Assembly: GCA_965660675.1 (NCBI GenBank)
Contig: CBFIAU010000005.1
Coordinates: 124,001-188,000, forward strand
Reading direction: 5' to 3'
From: UBA12202 sp002691725
Lineage (GTDB): Bacteria; Pseudomonadota; Alphaproteobacteria; Puniceispirillales; UBA1172
DNA: 64,000 nucleotides
Of this stretch, positions 44,246-51,843 are shown in pieces (positions within the stretch are counted from its first letter, which is position 1; every line of letters starts with the position of its first letter). Under the pieces are notes generated by a model. It did no database searches and was not told the origin of the DNA. It worked only from the letters and a program-made list of their open reading frames with translations. The position numbers and the translations under genes are program-made.

Positions 44246-45697
44246 CTATTGGTCTGTCTGTGCAATAATATCCAGCGCTAATTGTTTCTGTATATTGGTC
44301 GCATCAGGGTTACTTTTTGCTCGAAAGGCTAGTTGCTTTGCAAGATCATCATTGCCAAGCATGAGCGCTCTTTCCGCTAGCACGATATCAGCGTCAGTCA
44401 CCCGGCCAGTTCGGCCATAGGTGATGCCAAGCTGATGCTTAACAAATGCCCAATCAGGTTCTAGCCGATTGGCTTCTTCCAATATAGGAATGGCCATATT
44501 GAGGCTATCCGCATCGCCTATATGCATGAAAGCACGCCCCAAGGATAACAGCATCTGACCTTTATTAATATGAGCATCAAGTCGGTTTAAGCCGTCCTGG
44601 AAGGCTAGTATCGCGTCATTTGGGCGTCCTGATGATGTCAATATCTCGCCTTTGAACTCATGATAAAATGGATTTTCAGGATCATCAGAAATCAACTGGT
44701 CGATTAAATCTAATGCGCCTTCAAGGTCACTTAGTCTATACAGCGCGATGGCGCGTAAATATCGGCTATCCGCATCACTAGTGGCGCTGGTTTGAAGCAA
44801 GCTCTGGCTTGGCTGATCTGTCCAGCCATGCATTTTTGCCTTCACTTGATTAAACCGCATGATCATATGTGCTGATGGCTGAGCATTAACGGCAGAGGCA
44901 TTTGCGGTGTTTTTGGCATGATCGAGAAAGACCGAGCTACGTTCGCCAGCACCGGGGTGAGTTTGATAATAATCTGACTGGCGGCTGACTGGCAGTAGCC
45001 GCTGTTTGGCTAATCTTGCCATCAGATTAGCCATTGGTAGCGTTGGGTAGCCATGATCATCCATCAATTTTATGGCCCATTGATCAGCTTCTGATTCATC
45101 CTGGCGCGACTGTTTAAGGACATGACGTCTGGCCCGATCATTACTGCCTATCACCGTTCCAACCGCCGCATCACCATGCCCGGAGGCACTAAGCGCAATG
45201 GCGGCAACTGCCCCAACCATAGTGGTCAAAATGGCCTGATCAATGACTTCGCCTCGGCTCGGCACATGGCCAGATGCTAAATGTCCAATTTCATGGGCAA
45301 GAACGCCAGCAACAACAAAAACATTGTTGGCTTCAAGGATCATACCGCTATGCACAAATATGGTATTCTCACCAGTGACAAAAGCATTGAAGCTTGGCTC
45401 AATAATGACACGGATTTGTAATTCTGACGCATCAAGTCCGGCGGTTGCTGCCATTGGCTTGGCAAGCGATAACAGAAAATCTTCAATTTCGGTATCACGG
45501 ATCATATTCGCCTGCGCCGGTGCTATCACCGCCATATTCAGCGCTATATTTAGTATCAGCATAGCCAGCACCGCTTTAAGCCCCAGCACAGCTTTAAGCC
45601 CCAGCACAGCTTTAGCATTAAAATGCCTGACCCAATCCAGGTTTAACAAGACTGGCTGCTTGAAATGAGCTAATAAGCTGGTTTTAATCATCCGCAT
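44246..45697 (-). CDS. M48-family metalloprotease with TPR tail (BepA/YfgC-like)
   Basis: 483 residues from the ATG at 45697. Signal peptide region at about 28-60 contains GLKAVL-type repeats made by an 18-bp triplication (45565-45618). Zinc protease motif HEIGH in GVLAHEIGHLASGH, and a later ESEADQWAIKLM giving the third zinc ligand. The C-terminal half is TPR-like (DLEGALDLIDQLISDDPENPFYH and following). BepA-type enzymes control outer-membrane protein assembly. The frame also extends far upstream into the opposite-strand aminotransferase; that part is not family-like. Confidence 0.88.
   Translation of the reverse strand: MRMIKTSLLAHFKQPVLLNLDWVRHFNAKAVLGLKAVLGLKAVLAMLILNIALNMAVIAPAQANMIRDTEIEDFLLSLAKPMAATAGLDASELQIRVIIEPSFNAFVTGENTIFVHSGMILEANNVFVVAGVLAHEIGHLASGHVPSRGEVIDQAILTTMVGAVAAIALSASGHGDAAVGTVIGSNDRARRHVLKQSRQDESEADQWAIKLMDDHGYPTLPMANLMARLAKQRLLPVSRQSDYYQTHPGAGERSSVFLDHAKNTANASAVNAQPSAHMIMRFNQVKAKMHGWTDQPSQSLLQTSATSDADSRYLRAIALYRLSDLEGALDLIDQLISDDPENPFYHEFKGEILTSSGRPNDAILAFQDGLNRLDAHINKGQMLLSLGRAFMHIGDADSLNMAIPILEEANRLEPDWAFVKHQLGITYGRTGRVTDADIVLAERALMLGNDDLAKQLAFRAKSNPDATNIQKQLALDIIAQTDQ
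45565..45618 (-). repeat. 18-bp tandem repeat, 3 copies, in the signal peptide of the M48 gene
   Basis: CCAGCACCGCTTTAAGCC, CCAGCACAGCTTTAAGCC and CCAGCACAGCTTTAGCAT, encoding repeated LKAVLG blocks. The unit is a multiple of three, so the frame is kept. Confidence 0.9.
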
Positions 45698-45800
45698 ATC
45701 TATTTTTACCTGATGTTTCTCGCTGAAGCGATAGATATTATATAAACAGGGTGATATAGGTATTTCATTCATTAGTATTGCTTCAAACAAAGGTGAAATT

Positions 45801-46970
45801 ATGGCGCTGCGTATATCATCCCGATCAGAACTACCATCCTTCATGGTCATGGATGTGTTGGAGAAGGCAGAGCGGATGACCGGCTTGCCCAAACCGTTAT
45901 TGCGACTTGAGATGGGGCAACCATCTTCACCACCGCCAAAGGCTGCGCTTGATGCTCTGATTAAGCATACGCATGATGTGTCGGCGCATGGCTATACATT
46001 ATCACGCGGCACGATTGAATTAACAGAGGCCATCGCAAGGCACTATAAGCGCTGGTATGATCTGGATATCAAGCCTGAACAGGTGTTGGTCACGGTTGGC
46101 TCATCGCTTGGCTTTATGATGGCTTTCCTGACTTGTTTTGAGGCTGGTGACAAGATTGCCATGACCTCGCCGGGCTATTCTGCTTATCGCAATTTAATGT
46201 TATCGGCGTCGATAGAACCTATGCTGATTGATATTAATGCCAAGGATAACTGGCGGTTGACCGCGGCATCACTGGAAAAATTAGACCCTGTTCCTGATGG
46301 GCTTATTATAGCAAGCCCTGCTAACCCGACAGGCGTTGTTATGTCAGATGCAGAGCTTGAGGCCATTTGTAAATGGTGCGAGGCCAATGGCGTCAGGCTC
46401 ATTTCCGATGAGATTTATCACGGCATCAGCTTTGACAAGACAGATACCTGCGCCATGCAATATTCCTCATCAGCATTAGTGATGAACTCATTTTCTAAAT
46501 ATTTTGCCATGACAGGTCACCGTATCGGCTGGGTTATTGCGCCTGATGATCTGGTTGATCCGCTAGAAAGACTGGCGCAGAATTGCTTTATTTCTGCCAA
46601 TACACTATCGCAAATTGCGGCAACGGTGGCGATGGATGACCCTGCAACGTATCAGGAAATGGATAGCCATGTAGAAAGATATCGCGTCAATCGTGATCTT
46701 TTGCTTGATCGCTTGCCCATTGAGCTGCTTGGTCAGTTTCCTTATCCTGAAGGTGGGTTTTATATCTATGCCGATACCAGCGCGTTAAGCAATAACAGCG
46801 TTGAGCTGACAGATACATTCCTTAATGAGCTTTATATTGCAGCCACGCCAGGGCTTGATTTTGATGATGCGGCAGGCCATCTGGCCATGCGGCTATCCTT
46901 CGCAGGATCAACCGAAGACATGGCCGAAGCCGCCGCTCGGCTGACCCAATGGGTGCAATCGCGCCGCTAA
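45801..46970 (+). CDS. Class I/II PLP aminotransferase
   Basis: 389 residues. Landmarks are LRLEMGQPSSPPPKAALDAL near 33-52, HGYTLSRGTIELTEAIA, TSPGYSAYRN, ASPANPTGVVMSDAELEAI, SDEIYHGISF, and SFSKYFAMTGHRIGW with the PLP-binding lysine. Fold type I, aspartate/alanine transaminase-like subgroup; the substrates are not shown by the sequence. It is divergent from the M48 gene and convergent with rne. Confidence 0.9.
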   Translation: MALRISSRSELPSFMVMDVLEKAERMTGLPKPLLRLEMGQPSSPPPKAALDALIKHTHDVSAHGYTLSRGTIELTEAIARHYKRWYDLDIKPEQVLVTVGSSLGFMMAFLTCFEAGDKIAMTSPGYSAYRNLMLSASIEPMLIDINAKDNWRLTAASLEKLDPVPDGLIIASPANPTGVVMSDAELEAICKWCEANGVRLISDEIYHGISFDKTDTCAMQYSSSALVMNSFSKYFAMTGHRIGWVIAPDDLVDPLERLAQNCFISANTLSQIAATVAMDDPATYQEMDSHVERYRVNRDLLLDRLPIELLGQFPYPEGGFYIYADTSALSNNSVELTDTFLNELYIAATPGLDFDDAAGHLAMRLSFAGSTEDMAEAAARLTQWVQSRR

Positions 46971-46995
46971 TCCCAATCTTGAGAACAGGCGGGAT

Positions 46996-47022
46996 GGTGG
47001 CCGCTAGCTTAGCGTGACCACC
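46996..47022 (+). terminator. Stem-loop between the aminotransferase gene and rne
   Basis: GGTGG (46996-47000) pairs with CCACC (47018-47022), with an inner CGCTA/TAGCG stem. On the plus strand a T-rich tract (tttctttttt, about 47027-47036) follows, fitting a terminator for the aminotransferase gene. It covers the rne stop codon on the other strand. Confidence 0.5.
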
Positions 47023-49690
47023 AGCCTTTCTTTTTGGATTCGCCAGATACGGTATTGACATCAACCACTTGTATTTCTGCCGAACTTTCGTTTGCGCGAC
47101 TATCACTTGTGGCGTTATCGGTGGTGGTGGCGGTGGCGATTGTGTCAGCGCTACTTGTTTCAGCTGAAGCGGCTTTCTTTTTGCGAGGCGCGCGTTTAGG
47201 TTTTGCTGGTTTTGGCGCATCCCCTGTTACCTTATCAGCCTCATCAGTGCCAGTTGCTAACGATGCTGATGCTGCCTCAGACAGGCTTTCGGCCTTCTTC
47301 CGGCGACCTCTTTTAGGGGCAGGTTTATCTGCGGTTGCATCATCGCCGCTACTATCCACAGTTTCAGGTGCAGGGCTATCTGCAACCTTGTCAGAGCTAT
47401 CAGCCTCTGACGCTTTTTTGCGTGATGCTGGCCTCCGCCTTGATGATGGTTTTGCCGGCTTTTCTGCACTAGCATCATTAGAATTACCGGCAACACTATC
47501 AGCATCAGCCGCATCAGTCGACGTCTCTGCCGCGGCTTCTGTTACGCCATTATCAGCATCAGCTTTGGCGGCTGGCTTACGGCGTCGTGAGCGACCTGTC
47601 TTAGCTGGTTTTTCTGCTTGATTGGCGTCAGCATCTTTTTTGCTGCTGGCATCACCATTGGCGGTATCACCATTGGCGGCATCACCATTGGCGGCATCAT
47701 CATTTGCTGTATCATTAGAAGCAGCGCCAGAGGCAACATTAGCTTCACCATTGTTGTTTTCTGCAACTGCTGTATCTGCTGTATCCTCATCACGGCGATT
47801 GCGTCTGCGGCCACCACGCTTACCGCGGCGGCGGCGGCGTTTCGGCTTATTCTCCTCGTCATCATCTGATAGGGCGGCTTCTGGGTGAGTTGCCGCGCCA
47901 TTACTCGCTGGTTCAGGCTTGGCTTTTTTGCGCTCAGGCTGCTCCTGCTTTTCTGAAATACCATCGAAACGAATATCAGGCGGCAGCAGGCTGTTATCCT
48001 GATCCAGCACAATGATCAGATCATAACGGGTTTCAAGATCAAGGATCATGTCGCGTTTATGGTTAAGAATGTAAAGCGCGACTTCGGCGGCCATAGCAAC
48101 CGTCAGCTTTTTGCGCGACTTCCGCGCCACCTCAGCTTCAATCTGATGAATGATAGCAAGGGCAGCGCTTTCCACCGACCGAATACGGCCAGTGCCATGG
48201 CAATGCGGACAGATATCAGATACCGCTTCGCTCAGGCTTGGGCGCAAGCGTTGGCGTGACATCTCAAGCAAACCAAACTGGCTAATACTACCAATTTGAA
48301 CGCGCGCCCTGTCGGCTTTCAGAGCTTCTTTCAGCTTCCGCTCAACCGTATTTTTATTGCGCGTGACTTCCATGTCGATAAAGTCAATGACGACTAACCC
48401 TGATAGATCACGCAATTTCAGCTGGCGAGCAATTTCTACCGCTGCCTCGACATTTGTTTTAAGGGCGGTTTCTTCGATATTACGCTCACGTGTGGCCTTG
48501 CCAGAGTTTACATCAATGGCGACAAGCGCTTCGGTCTGATTAATGACAATATAGCCACCAGATTTAAGCGTCACCTCAGGCTCATACATCGCCGCTATCA
48601 TATTTTCGACGTGATGCGCCTGAAACAGGTGATTAACCTCATCCTTATATTGCTTGATCTTTTTAACATGCGTCGGCATGAGATTTTTCATATGAGCGCG
48701 CGCCGCTTTATAGCCGTCATCACCCTCAACAATCACTTCCTCAATTTCCGATGTGTAGTAGTCACGGATAGACCGCTTAATCAGATTGCCTTCTTCGTGA
48801 ATGATCGTAGGCGCGGAGGATTCCAGCGTTTTTTCTCTGATATCATTCCACTGCCGCAATAAATAATTATAATCACGTGTAATCTCGGCTTTCGTGCGCT
48901 TCGATCCAGCAGTGCGCACAATGACAGCCATGCCTGATGGCACATTTAGCCCATTAACAATAGTTTTCAGCTTTTTGCGGTCAGCCGGATCGCTGATCTT
49001 ACGGCTAACACCACCATTATGATATGTGTTTGGCATAAGCACACAATAACGGCCAGCCAGCGACATATAGGTGGTAAGCGCAGCACCTTTATTGCCACGT
49101 TCTTCTTTGACGACTTGCACTAAAAGAATTTGCCGACGTGAGATGACTTCCTGGATACTGTAATGTTTGCGGAACTTATCAAAGCGGCGCTTGCGCTCAC
49201 GCTCATCATCGGCGTCAAAATCTGCGCCATTATCAGCGTCATTATCAGCGTTTAGGCTTTCCGTATCATCAGCATTATCATCGGAATTATCATCAGCACT
49301 ATTAGAGGCATCTTCGTCAGAACCAGCATCAGCTTCGGCGTCTTTATCAGCGTCTTTATCGGAACCGTTACCGGAGCCATTAACAGAGCCGTTACCGTCT
49401 GAACTTTCGCTTTGTTCAGCCAGTATTTTTTCACGATCCTCAACTGGTATCCGATAATAATCCGGGTGGATTTCACTAAATGCTAAAAATCCCTGACGAT
49501 TGCCGCCATATTCAACAAATGCCGCTTGTAGAGAAGGTTCAACGCGGGTGACTTTTGCTAAATAAATATTGCCTTTTAATTGTTTGCGGTGGCTGATCTC
49601 GTAATCGACATCCTCAATAACATTTGCATTAAGTAAGACAACTCGTGTCTCGTCCGCCTGACGAGCATCTATTAATAGTTTTTTGGACAT
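47009..49690 (-). CDS. rne: Ribonuclease E
   Basis: Endoribonuclease of 893 residues that starts mRNA decay and processes stable RNAs. Start at 49690 (MSKKLLIDARQ); an ATG seven codons upstream is possible. The N-terminal S1 domain is split by a long Asp/Asn/Ser/Gly-rich acidic insert (about residues 80-150), as known in alphaproteobacteria. The catalytic core has VAIDVNSGKATRERNIEETALKTN and LVVIDFIDM, and CPHCHGTGR is the zinc link. The C-terminal third is disordered, with Arg clusters (KPKRRRRRGKRGGRRRNRR) likely binding RNA. A 15-bp DNA repeat encodes the (A/T)ANGD block. Confidence 0.95.
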   Translation of the reverse strand: MSKKLLIDARQADETRVVLLNANVIEDVDYEISHRKQLKGNIYLAKVTRVEPSLQAAFVEYGGNRQGFLAFSEIHPDYYRIPVEDREKILAEQSESSDGNGSVNGSGNGSDKDADKDAEADAGSDEDASNSADDNSDDNADDTESLNADNDADNGADFDADDERERKRRFDKFRKHYSIQEVISRRQILLVQVVKEERGNKGAALTTYMSLAGRYCVLMPNTYHNGGVSRKISDPADRKKLKTIVNGLNVPSGMAVIVRTAGSKRTKAEITRDYNYLLRQWNDIREKTLESSAPTIIHEEGNLIKRSIRDYYTSEIEEVIVEGDDGYKAARAHMKNLMPTHVKKIKQYKDEVNHLFQAHHVENMIAAMYEPEVTLKSGGYIVINQTEALVAIDVNSGKATRERNIEETALKTNVEAAVEIARQLKLRDLSGLVVIDFIDMEVTRNKNTVERKLKEALKADRARVQIGSISQFGLLEMSRQRLRPSLSEAVSDICPHCHGTGRIRSVESAALAIIHQIEAEVARKSRKKLTVAMAAEVALYILNHKRDMILDLETRYDLIIVLDQDNSLLPPDIRFDGISEKQEQPERKKAKPEPASNGAATHPEAALSDDDEENKPKRRRRRGKRGGRRRNRRDEDTADTAVAENNNGEANVASGAASNDTANDDAANGDAANGDTANGDASSKKDADANQAEKPAKTGRSRRRKPAAKADADNGVTEAAAETSTDAADADSVAGNSNDASAEKPAKPSSRRRPASRKKASEADSSDKVADSPAPETVDSSGDDATADKPAPKRGRRKKAESLSEAASASLATGTDEADKVTGDAPKPAKPKRAPRKKKAASAETSSADTIATATTTDNATSDSRANESSAEIQVVDVNTVSGESKKKGWWSR
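47650..47709 (-). repeat. 15-bp tandem repeat, 4 copies, inside rne
   Basis: CATCACCATTGGCGG with small changes, encoding repeated NGDAA-type blocks in the disordered C-terminal region of RNase E. Confidence 0.85.
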
Positions 49691-49964
49691 AAAAATAACT
49701 TTCTGTGGCATCGCATGCGGCAGGCATTCTACCTCTACGCATGGATGAAAATATCACCAGATGGCTGCTTGCCATGTGCCGACTAACAACAGATTGTAGC
49801 TGGGTATTCGCCCGCATATCATATGTTCTGTTGGGTCTGCCGAGTGTCATGTTATCGCGCTCTGGATGTGGAGAAGCATCAGTTTCTCCGATGATTAAAC
49901 ACAATCTTTGGCAACATCATGGTGATGATATGGCCGCCGATCAACAAAAACCGTTTCCCCACCA

Positions 49965-49987
49965 GCGCCTTGGAATAGAAAAGGCGC
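49965..49987 (-). other. G+C-rich hairpin in the rne leader
   Basis: GCGCCTT and AAGGCGC form a 7-bp stem around a 9-base loop. The rne-amiC spacer (49691-50273) is nearly 0.6 kb with no convincing gene. RNase E mRNA leaders in other bacteria are long and structured for autoregulation; a similar role here is inference. Confidence 0.35.
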
Positions 49988-50185
49988 AGGTAAAAAAAAC
50001 TGTTGGACAAGCCGCTTTCTGGTTTGATCACCATAAGCGCTTTATCTCAGTCAGATAGATGTTTTCTATTGATCGCTGTCTCATGCGCGATCACATATGC
50101 TATCCGCGAAGAATTCCATCTGTACTCTTATATATGGTCATAAGATGATATACAATTAAAATAACTAAATGCTGGAACGAAGCTG

Positions 50186-50223
50186 TCTGGCTTGGTATTT
50201 TGAAAAAGCATAAGCAAGCCAGA
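50186..50223 (+). promoter_or_regulatory. Hairpin just upstream of the amiC ribosome site
   Basis: TCTGGCTTG (50186-50194) and CAAGCCAGA (50215-50223) form a perfect 9-bp stem with a 20-base loop. It ends 5-10 bases before the first of two aaaaggat ribosome-site-like sequences, so it could influence start choice or message stability. Confidence 0.4.
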
Positions 50224-50273
50224 TAGAAAAGGATCATAAATTGGTCTTTTGGAAAAGGATAGCTATCTTGAAT

Positions 50274-51659
50274 ATGAACGCAATCTGCCGACAGATCGTC
50301 ATTTGGGTGCTGTTTTTATCGGTCGCTTTGCCTGTCTTGCCGCTAAAAATGGCAATGTCAGAGCCATTACAGATCTCAGATTTGCGAAGCGGACAGCTTG
50401 ATAACGCCTCGCGTCTTGTCATTGAAACATCTGAGCCTGTGCCTGTCCGAATGCTGCTGCTGGTTGACCCGCATCGGTTAGTGATTGATTTTCCGGAAAG
50501 CCGCTGGCGCGTCGAAAATCAGCCGATATCAGATGCCTTAACAGCCCCCTTGATCAAACGCTATCGTTATGGTGTGCCGGCGCCAAATGTATCGAGGCTG
50601 GTATTTGATCTTGACGGGCCTGCCGTGCCTGAACAGATTTTCTGGCTGCCGCCACGCGAAGGCAAGCATCGGTTGGTGATTGATGTTGCTGATCGCGGCG
50701 AAACATCGTTCCGATTGGTGGCGCGGGCATTATTAGATAATCAGAAACTTAATTTGCCATCATCGGCGGCGGTATCGGATAATCAGGCTGTATCAGATAA
50801 TCAAGTGGCGCAAATTGCAGGCGTGCCAGTGCCAATCAAACGGCCGCCCCCGCCAATCCTGTCTACAACCCTGACAACTGCTGTGGCAAGCCAATCTGCT
50901 CAGGTTTATATCCCGGCGAGCAGACCTGCTGAGCCAGTGCTAAAAGGACAGAAATGGGTTGTCTTCATTGACCCCGGACATGGCGGCAAAGACCCGGGCG
51001 CGATTAGCCTCAATGGCCATAAAGAAAAAGATATTGTGCTGAAAGCAGCACGCGAATTAGCCGATCAGCTCGAAGCCACCGGCAATGTCCGCGTTGTCTT
51101 GTCGCGCAATGCCGACAAGTTTTTGCACTTACGCAAACGCATTGAATTAGCCCGTCATCATCAAGCTGATATATTTATCTCAATCCATGCTGATGCGGCT
51201 CCTTCTAAAAAAGCCCGTGGGGTATCCGTGTTCACCCTTTCCGATACCGCATCAGATAAAGAAGCCGCTTTGCTGGCCTCCAGGGAGAATAAAGCTGATT
51301 TAATCGGCGGCCCTGATCTTGGTGTGACTGATCCTGAAATCACGCCAGCGTTATTAGGAATATTTCAGCGTGAGGCTATGAATCAGTCCAGCCAGTTGGC
51401 ACAGCAATTGGTTGATGAGTTTGAAGGTTTGCCGACCTTAAAACGTGGCCACCGTTTTGCTGGATTTGCCGTTCTGAAATCGCCAGATATTCCATCGGTG
51501 CTAATTGAGATGGGATTTTTAACCAACTTGCAAGATGAGCGTAACCTGATCAACGCCTCTTATCGTAAAGAGATTATGAGGCGAGTTACCAAAGCCGTCA
51601 TAGCTTTTCTTGAAAATAATCAGGATAATTCCAGCGCAAATATAAATATTGAGCAATAA
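50274..51659 (+). CDS. amiC: N-acetylmuramoyl-L-alanine amidase (AMIN + Amidase_3)
   Basis: Periplasmic septum-splitting amidase of about 461 residues. Signal peptide in QIVIWVLFLSVALPVLPLKMAMS. AMIN domain follows (RLVIETSEPVPVRMLLLVDPHRLVIDFPES), a Pro-rich linker, then the zinc amidase with FIDPGHGGKDPGAISLNGHKEKDIVL, IFISIHADA and SVLIEMGFLTN. Start is open: ATG at 50274, or TTG at 50241 or 50268, each behind its own aaaagga. The ATG gives the most normal signal peptide. Followed by mrcA, the usual alphaproteobacterial order. Confidence 0.93.
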   Translation: MNAICRQIVIWVLFLSVALPVLPLKMAMSEPLQISDLRSGQLDNASRLVIETSEPVPVRMLLLVDPHRLVIDFPESRWRVENQPISDALTAPLIKRYRYGVPAPNVSRLVFDLDGPAVPEQIFWLPPREGKHRLVIDVADRGETSFRLVARALLDNQKLNLPSSAAVSDNQAVSDNQVAQIAGVPVPIKRPPPPILSTTLTTAVASQSAQVYIPASRPAEPVLKGQKWVVFIDPGHGGKDPGAISLNGHKEKDIVLKAARELADQLEATGNVRVVLSRNADKFLHLRKRIELARHHQADIFISIHADAAPSKKARGVSVFTLSDTASDKEAALLASRENKADLIGGPDLGVTDPEITPALLGIFQREAMNQSSQLAQQLVDEFEGLPTLKRGHRFAGFAVLKSPDIPSVLIEMGFLTNLQDERNLINASYRKEIMRRVTKAVIAFLENNQDNSSANINIEQ

Positions 51660-51727
51660 ATGACTTGCCGCTAACGGGCGCGATATAGATACCATAAAAA
51701 GGTCATCTTTTGATGATATTGAGGATT

Positions 51728-51769
51728 AATTGTCATAAGCATTACAATAATTGTCTTAAGTATTACAAA
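51728..51769 (+). repeat. 21-bp tandem duplication upstream of mrcA
   Basis: AATTGTCATAAGCATTACAAT followed by AATTGTCTTAAGTATTACAAA, 18 of 21 identical, in the 184-bp amiC-mrcA gap. Confidence 0.8.
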
Positions 51770-51843
51770 TAGGTAATGTATGTGATTATTTTAGATTCCA
51801 GCGCCTTTCGGGGTTTGTCAATGGAGCAAGGATTGAGGTCAGA

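Noticed and set aside
49705..50058. Open frame of 117 codons on the plus strand in the rne-amiC spacer
   Set aside because: No recognisable domain, biased composition, and it lies over the expected rne leader; not supported as a gene.
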